Counted from the stretch's first letter, positions 8,534-18,282 are shown. The stretch is 64,000 bases of DNA from an uncultured Blautia sp. (GCF_947654165.1 NZ_CANTKB010000020.1:1-64000); one strand, 5' to 3'. Numbers and translations are program-made. Notes: a model not told the origin generated them from the letters alone.

Positions 8534-9826
8534 ATGAGTCTTAATTTACATACACAACAGTATGTGGAGTGGAAAGTTTATAACGTAACCACTATCAAGA
8601 ACAAATATGGATTTCGAGTAAAACTTATTTTTCAGGATGGTAGTGATGCTACACAGCAGAAAGGTGGTTTTACATCGAAAAAGACAGCGGAACAGGCTCG
8701 TACAGAGGTTATAGGTCAGTTGTATTCCAATACCTACGTTGTTTATGATAACGTGACAATGGAGGATTTTCTGGAATTTTGGCTAGAAGATGTTATGCGT
8801 CCTGAAATGACAGATCACTCTTATGTTGCTTATCGAAATGCGATTGTGAAACATATCAACCCACATTTAGGGCACACGAAGTTGATAAGGCTGAGTCGAG
8901 GTAATGTGCAACAGCTTTATAATAAGGAATTTAAAATTTCAGAATCTGTTTCGAAACTGGTAAAGACAATAATGAATACGTCAATGGCATATGCTCTGGA
9001 TAAGAAGATGATTTCGGTCAATCCGGCAGAAGGTGTTGATTTGCCAAAGCAGAAAAAGAAAACAGAGTTTAGGACTCGTCATATTGATGAACAAAAGACA
9101 TTAAATCTGAAGCAGGTGGAAATTCTTATTGAAGCCGCGAAAGAAACTCCGATTTATTTGCAGGTAATGTTTGCTGTGCTTATGGGATTACGCCGAAGCG
9201 AGATAATTGGAGTAAAATATTCTGATATAGATTATATCAACAGAACGCTGCATGTAGAACGTCAGTTAGGAAAAGTGCCTATGAGTAAGAAAGAGGATTT
9301 TAAGCCGAAGACCTATACAAAGCAGGAGATTGATGTAAAAACAGAATCCAGTAACAGAGTGATTCCGATTCCAGATATTCTGTTTGAAGCGATTTTAGAA
9401 GAAAGGCAGAAATACGAGAAGAATCGAAAGAGAAGAATCAATGATAAAACAAATCCGTTTTTTGATGGTAATTATATCTGCTGTTCGACATACGGAAAAC
9501 CACGAAGTAAGGATTTTCATTGGAAGTATTTCAAACAACTGTTACAGGAGAATGATTTGCCAGACATTCGTTGACATGATCTGAGAGCTACATACTGTAC
9601 TATTTTATTAAAGAATGACTTTAATCCAAAAGCAGTATCGAAGCTGATGGGACATGCAAAAGAAATCATTACGATTGATGTGTATGGCGATAAGCAGGAA
9701 ATTATCGAAGATTGTCTTGAAGTTTTGGAACCGTTTATTGATGAGGTGCTTCCTGAAGAGGAAGAGGAGTTTAACTTGTCAGAGATGAATTACATGGATT
9801 CAGTGGCTTTGGAACTGGCAGTATAA
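8534..9826 (+). pseudogene. Second tyrosine integrase, interrupted by one TGA
   Basis: The frame from ATG 8534 runs as an integrase for 346 codons to TGA at 9572-9574 and then continues in the same frame for 83 more codons to TAA 9824-9826. The catalytic arginine (GLRRSEII) is before the stop; the HDLR box starts at the very next codon, and LMGHAKEI and the tyrosine (DVYGDK) come after it. The stop occupies the position just before the histidine, where related integrases often carry an aromatic residue, so TGG to TGA is the simplest explanation. Without readthrough the product lacks half its active site. It is not a near-duplicate of the first integrase, so it probably came from a different element. 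Confidence 0.85.
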
Positions 9827-9848
9827 ATTGTGAAATATTTGTGTGAGA

Positions 9849-9880
9849 AATATAGAGGTACTTGTGACCTCTATATTTTT
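9849..9880 (+). terminator. Rho-independent terminator
   Basis: AATATAGAGGT (9849-9859) pairs perfectly with ACCTCTATATT (9867-9877), then T residues. It closes the element's integrase region 22 bp after the second integrase. Confidence 0.8.
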
Positions 9881-9962
9881 TATGCCGATTGTGGTATACT
9901 ACTGTCGTATGCCCTGATGAATCGTCCACGTAGTTCCAAGTTGTGTTGATGCGTGTTACATA

Positions 9963-9985
9963 GTCGCAAAATCCAGTTTTGTGAC
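9963..9985. promoter_or_regulatory. Imperfect palindrome upstream of uvrB
   Basis: GTCGCAAAA and TTTTGTGAC form 9-bp arms (8 of 9 paired) around a 5-nt centre. It sits just before the TTACACGAAT repeats. It may be a protein-binding site at the element/chromosome junction. Confidence 0.35.
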
Positions 9986-9987
9986 CT

Positions 9988-10070
9988 AAATTCGTGTAAG
10001 AGCAAAAATTCAACACTCAACCAGATTTTTAGGGCAAAATTACACGAATAAATTTTGAAATTACACGAAT
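9988..10070. repeat. Cluster of TTACACGAAT repeats before uvrB
   Basis: AAATTCGTGTAA at 9988-9999 is the inverse of two direct copies of AAATTACACGAAT at 10037-10049 and 10058-10070. The direct copies are spaced exactly 21 bp apart (two helical turns), so a protein could bind both on one face. They fit arm-type integrase sites at an element end or an operator for uvrB. A matching 11-mer occurs at 5187-5197. Confidence 0.55.
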
Positions 10071-10119
10071 TTGTGGCTGATAGTAATCATAACAAATGCG
10101 TGAAAAAAGGAGGAAAATC

Positions 10120-12102
10120 ATGGATAAATTCATATTACACTCCGAATATAAACCAACTGGTGACCAGCCACAAGCGATTGAAGCCCTTGTAAAAGGGTTC
10201 CAAGAAGGCAATCAATGCCAGACTTTATTAGGAGTTACGGGCTCTGGTAAGACTTTTACCATGGCAAACGTTATTGAACAGTTAAATAAACCGACACTCA
10301 TAATCGCTCACAATAAAACCCTCGCAGCACAGCTCTACGGAGAGTTCAAGGAGTTCTTCCCTGAGAATGCAGTGGAGTATTTTGTGTCCTACTATGACTA
10401 CTATCAGCCGGAAGCCTATGTGCCTTCATCCGACACATACATTGCCAAGGATTCTTCTGTAAATGATGAAATTGATAAACTCCGTCTTTCCGCAACGTCT
10501 TCTTTGAGTGAGCGGAGAGACGTTATCATTGTTTCCAGCGTATCCTGTATTTATGGAATCGGAAGTCCGGATGATTATCAGAATATGATCATCTCTCTTC
10601 GGCCGGGTATGGAGAAGGATCGGGATGAAGTTATCAGAGAGTTGATCGATATTCAATATGACAGGAATGAAGCTGATTTTCACCGTGGAACTTTCCGGGT
10701 GAGAGGGGATGTTGTGGAAATCTATCCGGCAGATTACACAGATACGGCAGTACGAGTGGAATTTTTTGGTGATGAAATTGACCGTATCACAGAAATTGAT
10801 ATTCTTACAGGAGAAATTAAGAATTCTTTAAATCACATTGGTATCTTTCCGGCATCTCATTATGTTGTGCCAATGGAAAAGATTTTGAAAGCTGCGGATG
10901 CCATAGAGGAAGAGTTAAAAGAACGGGTAGAATACTTTAAGAGTGAAGATAAATTGTTAGAGGCACAGAGAATTTCTGAGAGAACAAATTTTGATATTGA
11001 AATGTTGAAGGAAACAGGATTTTGTTCGGGAGTAGAAAATTATTCCCGCCATCTTTCCGGACTGAAACCGGGACAGCCTCCTTATACGCTTATCGATTAT
11101 TTCGGTGATGATTTCCTTATTATTATTGATGAGTCCCACAAGACGGTGCCTCAGATTCGCGGGATGTATGCAGGAGACCAGTCCAGAAAGCAGACGTTAG
11201 TCGATTATGGTTTTCGGCTTCCTTCCGCAAAGGACAACCGTCCTTTGAATTTCGAGGAATTTGAAGATAAAATCGATCAGATCTTATTCGTGTCAGCCAC
11301 ACCTGGAGAATATGAGGAAAGCCATGAATTGCTCCGGGCAGAGCAGATTATACGTCCGACCGGGCTTTTGGACCCAACCGTAGAAGTGCGGCCGGTAGAG
11401 GGGCAGATTGACGATTTGATCGGAGAAGTTCATAAAGAAGTGGAGAAAGGCAACAAGATTCTGATCACAACACTGACCAAACGAATGGCAGAAGATCTGA
11501 CTGAATATATGAAAGAATTAGGCATCCGTGTGAAATATCTGCATTCGGATATTGATACGCTGGAGAGAACCCAGATTATTCGTGATATGCGGTTAAATGT
11601 TTTTGATGTTCTGGTGGGAATCAACCTGTTGAGAGAAGGTCTTGATATACCGGAAATCACATTGGTTGCCATCTTAGATGCAGATAAGGAAGGGTTCTTA
11701 CGTTCAGAAGTATCTTTGATTCAGACCATTGGCCGTGCAGCAAGAAATGCAGAGGGAAGAGTCATTATGTATGCGGACGTAATGACAGATTCCATGCGTT
11801 TAGCGATGGAAGAGACGACCAGGAGAAGAGCCATTCAGGAACAATATAATAAAGAACACGGAATTACACCAAAGACGATTAAAAAGGCTGTCCGTGATCT
11901 GATCAGTATTTCCAAGAAGGTTGCGGAAACAGAAGATAAGATGATGAAAGATCCAGAATCTATGAGTAAGAAAGAATTGGAAAAACTGATTCAGCAGGTC
12001 AAAAAACAGATGCAGACGGCAGCAGCCGATCTGAATTTTGAGATGGCGGCACAACTGCGTGATAAAATGATTGAATTAAAAAAGAATCTGGAAGAATTAT
12101 AA
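10120..12102 (+). CDS. uvrB: Excinuclease ABC subunit B
   Basis: UvrB, 660 residues, the damage-verification helicase of nucleotide excision repair, which loads with UvrA and recruits UvrC. Walker A GVTGSGKT is at residues 38-45, the beta-hairpin run YYDYYQPEAYVP near 92-103, DESHKT as Walker B, helicase motif VI QTIGRAARN, and the C-terminal UVR domain (AADLNFEMAAQLRDKMIELK) that contacts UvrC. Start ATG 10120 is set by AGGAGG at 10109-10114. It is the first clear core gene after the mobile region. No uvrA or uvrC is nearby. Confidence 0.97.
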   Translation: MDKFILHSEYKPTGDQPQAIEALVKGFQEGNQCQTLLGVTGSGKTFTMANVIEQLNKPTLIIAHNKTLAAQLYGEFKEFFPENAVEYFVSYYDYYQPEAYVPSSDTYIAKDSSVNDEIDKLRLSATSSLSERRDVIIVSSVSCIYGIGSPDDYQNMIISLRPGMEKDRDEVIRELIDIQYDRNEADFHRGTFRVRGDVVEIYPADYTDTAVRVEFFGDEIDRITEIDILTGEIKNSLNHIGIFPASHYVVPMEKILKAADAIEEELKERVEYFKSEDKLLEAQRISERTNFDIEMLKETGFCSGVENYSRHLSGLKPGQPPYTLIDYFGDDFLIIIDESHKTVPQIRGMYAGDQSRKQTLVDYGFRLPSAKDNRPLNFEEFEDKIDQILFVSATPGEYEESHELLRAEQIIRPTGLLDPTVEVRPVEGQIDDLIGEVHKEVEKGNKILITTLTKRMAEDLTEYMKELGIRVKYLHSDIDTLERTQIIRDMRLNVFDVLVGINLLREGLDIPEITLVAILDADKEGFLRSEVSLIQTIGRAARNAEGRVIMYADVMTDSMRLAMEETTRRRAIQEQYNKEHGITPKTIKKAVRDLISISKKVAETEDKMMKDPESMSKKELEKLIQQVKKQMQTAAADLNFEMAAQLRDKMIELKKNLEEL

Positions 12103-12118
12103 AATAAGTATAAAGCTC

Positions 12119-12187
12119 TTGACAAATAGATATCCTAGTGCTATCTTAAAAACATAGATGTTAGCACTCCACATAAACGAGTGCTAA
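12119..12187 (+). promoter_or_regulatory. Promoter and CIRCE operator of hrcA operon
   Basis: TTGACA (12119-12124), a 17-bp spacer and TATCTT (12142-12147) form a sigma-A promoter. The perfect CIRCE element TTAGCACTC-N9-GAGTGCTAA lies at 12161-12187, just downstream of the expected transcription start. HrcA bound here would block hrcA-grpE-dnaK-dnaJ transcription until heat stress. Confidence 0.95.
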
Positions 12188-12220
12188 CAACAAAAGAAAA
12201 CATGAGGAAAGGAGCATAAG

Positions 12221-13276
12221 ATGGAACTGGTAACTGAATTAGATGAAAGAAAACGGAAAATTCTGAAAGCCATTATCCAGACTTATTTGGAAACAGGGGA
12301 ACCGGTAGGATCCAGAACCATTTCTAAATATACGGATTTGAATCTTAGCTCCGCAACCATCCGAAATGAGATGTCGGATCTGGAAGAATTAGGATATATT
12401 GTTCAGCCGTATACTTCTGCCGGTCGAATTCCTTCCGATATGGGCTATCGATTATATGTTGATGAACTGATGCGGGAAAAAGAAAAAGAAGTATCAGAGA
12501 TCAAGGAACTGATGATCGAGAAGACAGATAAGATGGAAAAGGTATTAAAACAGGTTGTGAAGGTTCTTGCTTCCAATACCAATTATGCCACCATGATCAC
12601 CGGTCCGACTTATCACAGAAACAAACTGAAATTCATTCAGCTATCCCGAGTCAGCGAAAGACAGCTTCTGGCAGTAGTCGTGGTAGAAGGAAATATCGTG
12701 AAGAATCATATCATTGATTTGACCGAACCAATGGATGAAGAGACAACACTGAAACTGAATTTGTTATTGAATACACAGTTAAATGGACTGACCATAGAAG
12801 AAATCAATCTTGCGATGATTTCGAAATTGAAGGAACAGGCAGGCAGCTATAGTGCTGTTATCAGCAGTGTGATTGATGCGGTGGCTCAGGCTATAGCAGT
12901 GGATGAAGAAGAAATGCAGATTTATACCAGTGGTGCTACCAATATTTTCAAGTACCCGGAGCTGGCAGATAAGTCCAAGGCCAGCGAGTTGATTTCAGCT
13001 TTTGAAGAAAAACAGGCTTTAGCGGAATTCGTAAAGGATACCGCAGAGCATGAGAATGGGGATCCGGGAACCGGCATTCAGGTGTACATCGGAAATGAAA
13101 GTCCGGTGAAGACCATGAAAGACTGCAGCGTTGTAACAGCAACCTATGATCTGGGAGAAGGGATGCAGGGAACTATCGGAATCATTGGTCCGAAGCGGAT
13201 GGATTATGAAAATGTGGTAGATAATCTGAAAACATTAAAAACTCAGTTGGATCATATTTTTAAGAAAACAGATTAG
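12221..13276 (+). CDS. hrcA: Heat-inducible transcription repressor HrcA
   Basis: A 351-residue HrcA. The N-terminal winged helix (ILKAIIQTYLETGEPVGSRTISKY) binds CIRCE; the rest is the GAF-like and dimerisation part (GTIGIIGPKRMDYENVV near the C-terminus). GroEL normally keeps HrcA folded, so titration of GroEL by unfolded proteins relieves repression. It is first in the hrcA-grpE-dnaK-dnaJ order, downstream of a perfect CIRCE, and a second CIRCE precedes groES at 39996. The regulon can therefore be read directly from this window. Confidence 0.97.
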   Translation: MELVTELDERKRKILKAIIQTYLETGEPVGSRTISKYTDLNLSSATIRNEMSDLEELGYIVQPYTSAGRIPSDMGYRLYVDELMREKEKEVSEIKELMIEKTDKMEKVLKQVVKVLASNTNYATMITGPTYHRNKLKFIQLSRVSERQLLAVVVVEGNIVKNHIIDLTEPMDEETTLKLNLLLNTQLNGLTIEEINLAMISKLKEQAGSYSAVISSVIDAVAQAIAVDEEEMQIYTSGATNIFKYPELADKSKASELISAFEEKQALAEFVKDTAEHENGDPGTGIQVYIGNESPVKTMKDCSVVTATYDLGEGMQGTIGIIGPKRMDYENVVDNLKTLKTQLDHIFKKTD

Positions 13277-13294
13277 AAAGGCGGTACGATATTC

Positions 13295-13945
13295 GTGTCA
13301 GAAGAAAAAAAAGAATACAACACCGTGGAAGAAAATCTTTCCGGTCATGAAACAGAAGAAACAGTAGACGAGGCAGCAGCACAGGAAGCTTCTGTGGAGG
13401 ATGTTCAGGAAGAGACAACAGAAACAGAAGAAAACGAAGAAACAGTCCGGGAAGACACCGAAGATAAAGTGTCTGAGAAAAAAGGACTTTTCGGTAAGAA
13501 GAAAAAAGATAAAAAGGATGAAAAAATCGAAGAACTGACAGACAGAGTAAAACGTCAGATGGCTGAGTTTGATAACTTCCGTAAGCGTACAGAGAAAGAA
13601 AAAGCATCTATGTACCAGATTGGAGCAAGAGAAGTGATTGAAAAAATTCTTCCGGTGGTAGACAATTTTGAGCGCGGTTTAGCGACAGTGCCTCAGGAAG
13701 ATGCTGCAAATCCTTATGCAGAAGGTATGGAGAAAATTTATAAACAGCTTATGACAGTATTAGATGACCTGGGAGTAAAAGCCATTGAAGCTGTTGGAGA
13801 GGAATTTAATCCGGATTTCCATAACGCAGTGATGCATGTAGAAGACGAAGAAGCCGGAGAAAACGTAATTGTGGAAGAATTCCAAAAAGGATATCTGTAT
13901 AAAGAGCAGGTGGTTCGCCACAGTATGGTCAAGGTTGCAAACTAG
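13295..13945 (+). CDS. grpE: Nucleotide exchange factor GrpE
   Basis: A 216-residue GrpE that releases ADP from DnaK. It starts at a GTG (13295) with AAAGGCGG upstream. The first 75 residues are a highly acidic, low-complexity extension rich in glutamate, followed by a lysine-rich patch (KKKKDKKDEK). The conserved part begins at RQMAEFDNFRKRTEKEK (long coiled coil) and ends with the beta-domain (VEEFQKGYLYKEQVVRHSMVKV). Overlap with neighbours is absent; the gap to dnaK is 94 bp. Confidence 0.95.
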   Translation: MSEEKKEYNTVEENLSGHETEETVDEAAAQEASVEDVQEETTETEENEETVREDTEDKVSEKKGLFGKKKKDKKDEKIEELTDRVKRQMAEFDNFRKRTEKEKASMYQIGAREVIEKILPVVDNFERGLATVPQEDAANPYAEGMEKIYKQLMTVLDDLGVKAIEAVGEEFNPDFHNAVMHVEDEEAGENVIVEEFQKGYLYKEQVVRHSMVKVAN

Positions 13946-13956
13946 CGATATTCATC

Positions 13957-13973
13957 TAAGGGAGTAACCCTTA
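13957..13973 (+). promoter_or_regulatory. Small hairpin between grpE and dnaK
   Basis: TAAGGG-AGTAA-CCCTTA is a perfect 6-bp stem with a 5-nt loop, 66 bp before dnaK. It has no strong T run and may stabilise or process the operon message. Confidence 0.4.
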
Positions 13974-14039
13974 TGATTTTATCTTATAAATTGCGAACAT
14001 TTAACAAATAATAGAAGAAAAATTCAGGAGGAATTTATC

Positions 14040-15914
14040 ATGGGCAAGATTATAGGTATTGACTTAGGTACTACAAACAGTTGTGTAGGTGTTATGGAAG
14101 GCGGTCAGCCGGTAGTAGTAGCAAACGCTGAAGGTGCAAGAACAACACCGTCAGTCGTAGCATTTACAAAATCAGGAGAAAGATTAGTAGGTGAACCTGC
14201 GAAACGTCAGGCTGTTACCAATGCTGACAAGACAATCTCTTCTATTAAGAGACATATGGGAACTGATTATAGAGTAGTAATTGATGATAAGAAATATTCA
14301 CCACAGGAAATCTCAGCGATGATTCTTCAGAAATTAAAAACAGATGCTGAAAATTACTTAGGTGAAAAAGTAACAGAAGCTGTTATTACAGTACCTGCTT
14401 ATTTCAACGATGCACAGCGTCAGGCAACAAAAGATGCCGGAAAAATTGCAGGACTTGATGTAAAACGTATCATCAACGAGCCTACAGCAGCAGCACTTGC
14501 TTACGGACTTGACAATGAAAAAGAACAGAAAATCATGGTTTATGACTTAGGTGGCGGTACATTCGATGTTTCCATTATTGAAATCGGTGATGGTGTTATC
14601 GAAGTATTATCTACAGCAGGTGATAACCGTCTTGGTGGAGATGACTTTGACCAGAAAGTTGCAGATTATATGATCGCTGAATTTAAGAAAACAGAAGGTG
14701 TAGACTTATCCGCAGATAAAATGGCTATGCAGCGTATTAGAGAAGCAGCAGAAAAAGCGAAAAAAGAACTTTCTTCCGCAACAACAACCAACATCAACCT
14801 GCCATTTATCAGCATGAATGCCAACGGTCCTCTGCACTTTGACATGAACCTGACAAGAGCTAAATTTGATGAATTGACACATGACCTGGTAGAAAGAACT
14901 GCAGAGCCAGTAAGACGTGCATTATCTGATGCCGGATTATCTGCTTCTGAACTGGGTCAGGTATTACTGGTTGGTGGTTCTACCCGTGTTCCTGCTGTTC
15001 AGGATAAAGTAAAACAGTTGACAGGAAAAGAGCCAAGTAAGACTCTGAATCCGGATGAATGTGTTGCACTTGGTGCTTCCGTACAGGGCGGTAAATTAGC
15101 AGGAGATACAGGTGCAGGTGATATCCTTCTTCTGGATGTTACTCCACTGTCTCTGTCTATTGAAACCATGGGTGGTATTGCAACAAGACTGATCGAGAGA
15201 AATACTACAATCCCTACCAAGAAGAGCCAGATCTTCTCAACAGCAGCAGATAACCAGACAGCCGTTGATATCAACGTTGTACAGGGTGAAAGACAGTTTG
15301 CAAGAGATAACAAATCCCTTGGACAGTTCCGTCTGGATGGTATTCCACCAGCAAGAAGAGGTGTTCCACAGATTGAGGTTACATTCGATATCGATGCAAA
15401 CGGTATTGTAAATGTATCCGCAAAAGACCTGGGAACAGGAAAAGAACAGCACATCACTATTACTGCAGGTTCCAACATGTCTGATGATGAAATCGATAAA
15501 GCAGTAAGAGAAGCTGCTGAATATGAAGCACAGGATAAAAAACGTAAAGAAGCTGTAGATACAAAGAACGATGCAGATGCTATGGTATTCCAGACAGAGA
15601 AAGCCATGGAAGAAGCAGGCGATAAGATTGATGCAAATGATAAAACAGCAGTAGAAGCTGACTTAAACGCATTAAAAGATATTCTGGCTAAATGTGGAAA
15701 TACAGAAGAAATCTCTGATGCACAGATTCAGGATATCAAAGCTGCAAAAGAAAAATTAATGCAGAGTGCACAGAAGCTTTTTGCAAAAATGTATGAACAG
15801 GCTCAGGCACAGGGCGGTGCACAGGCTGGTCCTGATATGGGAGCAGGCACACAGGGCGGTTCCAATGAAGCATATGGCGATGATGTAGTTGACGGAGATT
15901 ACAGAGAAGTTTAA
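14040..15914 (+). CDS. dnaK: Chaperone DnaK (Hsp70)
   Basis: DnaK, 624 residues. The nucleotide-binding domain starts IIGIDLGTTNSCVGVMEGG; the phosphate motif YDLGGGTFDVSI and the adenosine motif LVGGSTRVPAV follow. The linker DVTPLSLSIETMGG joins the substrate domain, and the C-terminal lid ends in a Gly/Gln/Ala-rich tail closing with DGDYREV. Preceded by AGGAGG at about 14027. It works with GrpE and DnaJ from the same operon in folding of cytoplasmic proteins. Confidence 0.98.
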   Translation: MGKIIGIDLGTTNSCVGVMEGGQPVVVANAEGARTTPSVVAFTKSGERLVGEPAKRQAVTNADKTISSIKRHMGTDYRVVIDDKKYSPQEISAMILQKLKTDAENYLGEKVTEAVITVPAYFNDAQRQATKDAGKIAGLDVKRIINEPTAAALAYGLDNEKEQKIMVYDLGGGTFDVSIIEIGDGVIEVLSTAGDNRLGGDDFDQKVADYMIAEFKKTEGVDLSADKMAMQRIREAAEKAKKELSSATTTNINLPFISMNANGPLHFDMNLTRAKFDELTHDLVERTAEPVRRALSDAGLSASELGQVLLVGGSTRVPAVQDKVKQLTGKEPSKTLNPDECVALGASVQGGKLAGDTGAGDILLLDVTPLSLSIETMGGIATRLIERNTTIPTKKSQIFSTAADNQTAVDINVVQGERQFARDNKSLGQFRLDGIPPARRGVPQIEVTFDIDANGIVNVSAKDLGTGKEQHITITAGSNMSDDEIDKAVREAAEYEAQDKKRKEAVDTKNDADAMVFQTEKAMEEAGDKIDANDKTAVEADLNALKDILAKCGNTEEISDAQIQDIKAAKEKLMQSAQKLFAKMYEQAQAQGGAQAGPDMGAGTQGGSNEAYGDDVVDGDYREV

Positions 15915-16018
15915 GCCGGACAGAGGAACTTGGTCTGCAGCGTGCAGGCAGTAAATATTTGAGGCATGGGGTGTTTTCGAGCATCCCATGTCTGCATGTT
16001 TAGAAAGGGATAAAACCA

Positions 16019-17176
16019 ATGGCAGATAAAAGAGATTACTACGAAGTCCTGGGGGTAGACAGGGGGGCAGATGAATCTGCGATTAAAAGTGCATATCGTA
16101 AACTTGCCAAGAAATATCATCCTGATGTGAATCCTGGAGATAAGGAAGCAGAGAAGAAATTTAAAGAGGCTACAGAAGCCTACGGGATTTTAAGTGATCC
16201 GGAAAAAAGAAGACAGTACGACCAGTTCGGACACGCTGCTTTCGAACAAGGCGGTGGAGGCGGCGGTTTTGGCGGCGGCTTCGGCGGCTTTGGCGGAGCA
16301 GATATGGGAGATATCTTTGGGGATATTTTCGGTGATCTGTTTGGCGGAGGCGGCAGAAGAAGGCCGAATAATGGACCTATGAAGGGAGCTAATGTCAGAG
16401 CTTCTGTACGCATTACCTTCGAAGAGGCTGTATTTGGCTGTGAAAAAGAGTTGGAACTGACTTTAAAAGATACCTGTAATACCTGCCACGGAACAGGGGC
16501 AAAACCAGGTACTTCACCGGAGACTTGTTCTAAATGTCATGGTTCGGGACAGGTAGTATATACACAGCAGTCTATGTTCGGTACCATACAGAATGTACAG
16601 ACCTGTCCGGATTGTCAGGGAACCGGTAAGATTATCAAAGAAAAATGTCCGGATTGCCGCGGAACCGGATTTATCTCCAACCGCAAGAAGATTCAGGTCA
16701 GCATACCGGCAGGTATTGATAATGGTCAGAGCATCCGTATCAGAGAAAAAGGAGAACCGGGTGTAAATGGAGGCCCAAGAGGAGATTTGATGGTAGAAGT
16801 GATTGTTGCACGCCATCCGATTTTCCAGAGACAGGACATGAACATATTCTCAACAGCACCGATTACCTATGCCCAGGCAGCTCTTGGAGGGGAAGTACGC
16901 ATCAGCACCGTTGACGGGGATGTAATGTATGATGTAAAACCAGGTACGCAGACGGATACCAAGGTACGCTTAAAAGGAAAAGGTGTACCGTCTCTTAGAA
17001 ATAAAAATGTAAGAGGCGATCATTATGTAACACTGGTGGTACAGGTTCCTACAAAATTAAACGAAGAAGCAAAAGAAGCACTCCGCAAATTTGATGAAGC
17101 ATGTGGAAATCGTCCGGCAGGCGGAGAAAAGAAGAAAAAATTTGGAGAAAAATTAAAAGATATCTTTGAAGGATAA
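16019..17176 (+). CDS. dnaJ: Chaperone DnaJ (Hsp40)
   Basis: DnaJ, 385 residues, class A. The J domain carries KKYHPDVNPG with the HPD triad (about residues 33-35). A long Gly/Phe region (about 76-115) follows, then the zinc domain with four CxxCxGxG repeats (CNTCHGTG, CSKCHGSG, CPDCQGTG, CPDCRGTG) and the two beta-barrel substrate domains. It stimulates DnaK ATPase. The 104-bp gap after dnaK holds a GCATGGG/CCCATGT hairpin (about 15963-15991). Confidence 0.97.
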   Translation: MADKRDYYEVLGVDRGADESAIKSAYRKLAKKYHPDVNPGDKEAEKKFKEATEAYGILSDPEKRRQYDQFGHAAFEQGGGGGGFGGGFGGFGGADMGDIFGDIFGDLFGGGGRRRPNNGPMKGANVRASVRITFEEAVFGCEKELELTLKDTCNTCHGTGAKPGTSPETCSKCHGSGQVVYTQQSMFGTIQNVQTCPDCQGTGKIIKEKCPDCRGTGFISNRKKIQVSIPAGIDNGQSIRIREKGEPGVNGGPRGDLMVEVIVARHPIFQRQDMNIFSTAPITYAQAALGGEVRISTVDGDVMYDVKPGTQTDTKVRLKGKGVPSLRNKNVRGDHYVTLVVQVPTKLNEEAKEALRKFDEACGNRPAGGEKKKKFGEKLKDIFEG

Positions 17177-17182
17177 AAAAAC

Positions 17183-17219
17183 AGGCTGTCAGTATGCAGA
17201 AAATACGGCAGCCTTTTTT
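17183..17219 (+). terminator. Terminator of the dnaK operon
   Basis: AGGCTG pairs with CAGCCT around a loop, followed by six T residues. It lies 7 bp after dnaJ. Confidence 0.85.
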
Positions 17220-17226
17220 GTGACTA

Positions 17227-17255
17227 TTGCATTTTGATTTTTTTTCCCATATAAT
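17227..17255 (+). promoter_or_regulatory. Promoter of prmA operon
   Basis: TTGCAT (17227-17232), 17 bp, TATAAT (17250-17255). It lies 40 bp before prmA and probably drives prmA through thiI. Confidence 0.75.
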
Positions 17256-17295
17256 AATTATCATGTGTTTATGAGATAAGGAGCGTGTAATCTAT

Positions 17296-18282
17296 ATGAA
17301 GTGGAAGAAATTTAAGATAAAAACAAAGACAGAAGCAGAAGATATCATTATCAGCACACTTTACGATATCGGGCTGGAAGGGGCTCAGATCGAGGACAAC
17401 GTACCGCTGACTGCACTGGAAAAGGAGCAGATGTTTGTGGACATCCTTCCTCAGATGGCAGAAGATGACGGGACAGCGTACCTCAGTTTCTTTGTAGAAG
17501 AGACAGAAGAAGGCGGACTGCTGCTAAATGGGGAGTCTAAAACAGAAGAAGATATTTTAAAGGCCGTAAAGGAAGAATTGGACGGGCTTCGTGATTTTAT
17601 GGATATCGGCGAGGGCAGTATTGCTGTGGATGAAACAGAGGATATTGATTGGATCAATAACTGGAAGCAGTATTTCAAACAATTTTATGTGGATGATATT
17701 CTGATCATTCCTTCCTGGGAAGAAGTAAAGGAAGAAGATAAGGACAGGATGATCATTCATATTGATCCCGGTACCGCTTTTGGAACAGGGATGCATGAGA
17801 CCACCCAGCTTTGTATCCGTCAGTTAAAGAAATACGTGACTGAAGATACCGAGATGCTGGATGTGGGAACCGGAAGCGGTATTTTATCCATTGTGGCATT
17901 GAAACTAGGTGCAAAGCATGCAGTGGGAACAGACTTAGACCCCTGCGCAGTTCCGGCAGTAGAGGAAAACAAAGAAGCAAATGAGATCCCGGTTCAGGAT
18001 TTTGACATGATGATCGGTAATATCATTGATGACAAAGACGTTCAGGATGCAGTAGGATATGAAAAATATGATATTGTAGCAGCAAATATTCTTGCAGATG
18101 TTTTGGTACCTCTTACCCCTGTGATCGTAAATCAGATGAAAAAAGGCGGTATCTATATTACTTCCGGAATTATCGACCAGAAAGAAGAAACGGTTGTAAA
18201 GGCAGTAAAGGATGCAGGGCTGGAAATCCTGGAAGTGACCTATCAGGGAGAATGGGTGTCCGTAACAGCAAGAAAGAACTAA
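17296..18282 (+). CDS. prmA: Ribosomal protein L11 methyltransferase
   Basis: PrmA, 328 residues, SAM-dependent trimethylation of ribosomal protein L11. An N-terminal substrate-recognition domain (WKKFKIKTKTEAEDIIIS) is followed by the Rossmann methyltransferase domain with motif I LDVGTGSGILSI and the DPGTAFGTGMHETT run characteristic of the family. It begins 120 bp after dnaJ, behind its own promoter, and is followed by rsmE after 9 bp, the usual dnaK-dnaJ-prmA-rsmE order in Firmicutes. Confidence 0.95.
   Translation: MKWKKFKIKTKTEAEDIIISTLYDIGLEGAQIEDNVPLTALEKEQMFVDILPQMAEDDGTAYLSFFVEETEEGGLLLNGESKTEEDILKAVKEELDGLRDFMDIGEGSIAVDETEDIDWINNWKQYFKQFYVDDILIIPSWEEVKEEDKDRMIIHIDPGTAFGTGMHETTQLCIRQLKKYVTEDTEMLDVGTGSGILSIVALKLGAKHAVGTDLDPCAVPAVEENKEANEIPVQDFDMMIGNIIDDKDVQDAVGYEKYDIVAANILADVLVPLTPVIVNQMKKGGIYITSGIIDQKEETVVKAVKDAGLEILEVTYQGEWVSVTARKN

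Noticed and set aside
9572..9574. TGA read as tryptophan throughout the genome
   Set aside because: Other genes here end normally in TGA (for example the serine recombinase at 29146-29148 and the MltG-like gene overlapping trmR), so TGA is a stop in this organism.
14999..15607. Long minus-strand ORF over dnaK
   Set aside because: It is an antisense shadow of a strongly conserved gene, with serine-rich biased composition and no start signal.
16180..16413. Antisense proline-rich ORF over dnaJ
   Set aside because: It is the mirror of the Gly/Phe-rich region of DnaJ and has no ribosome site.
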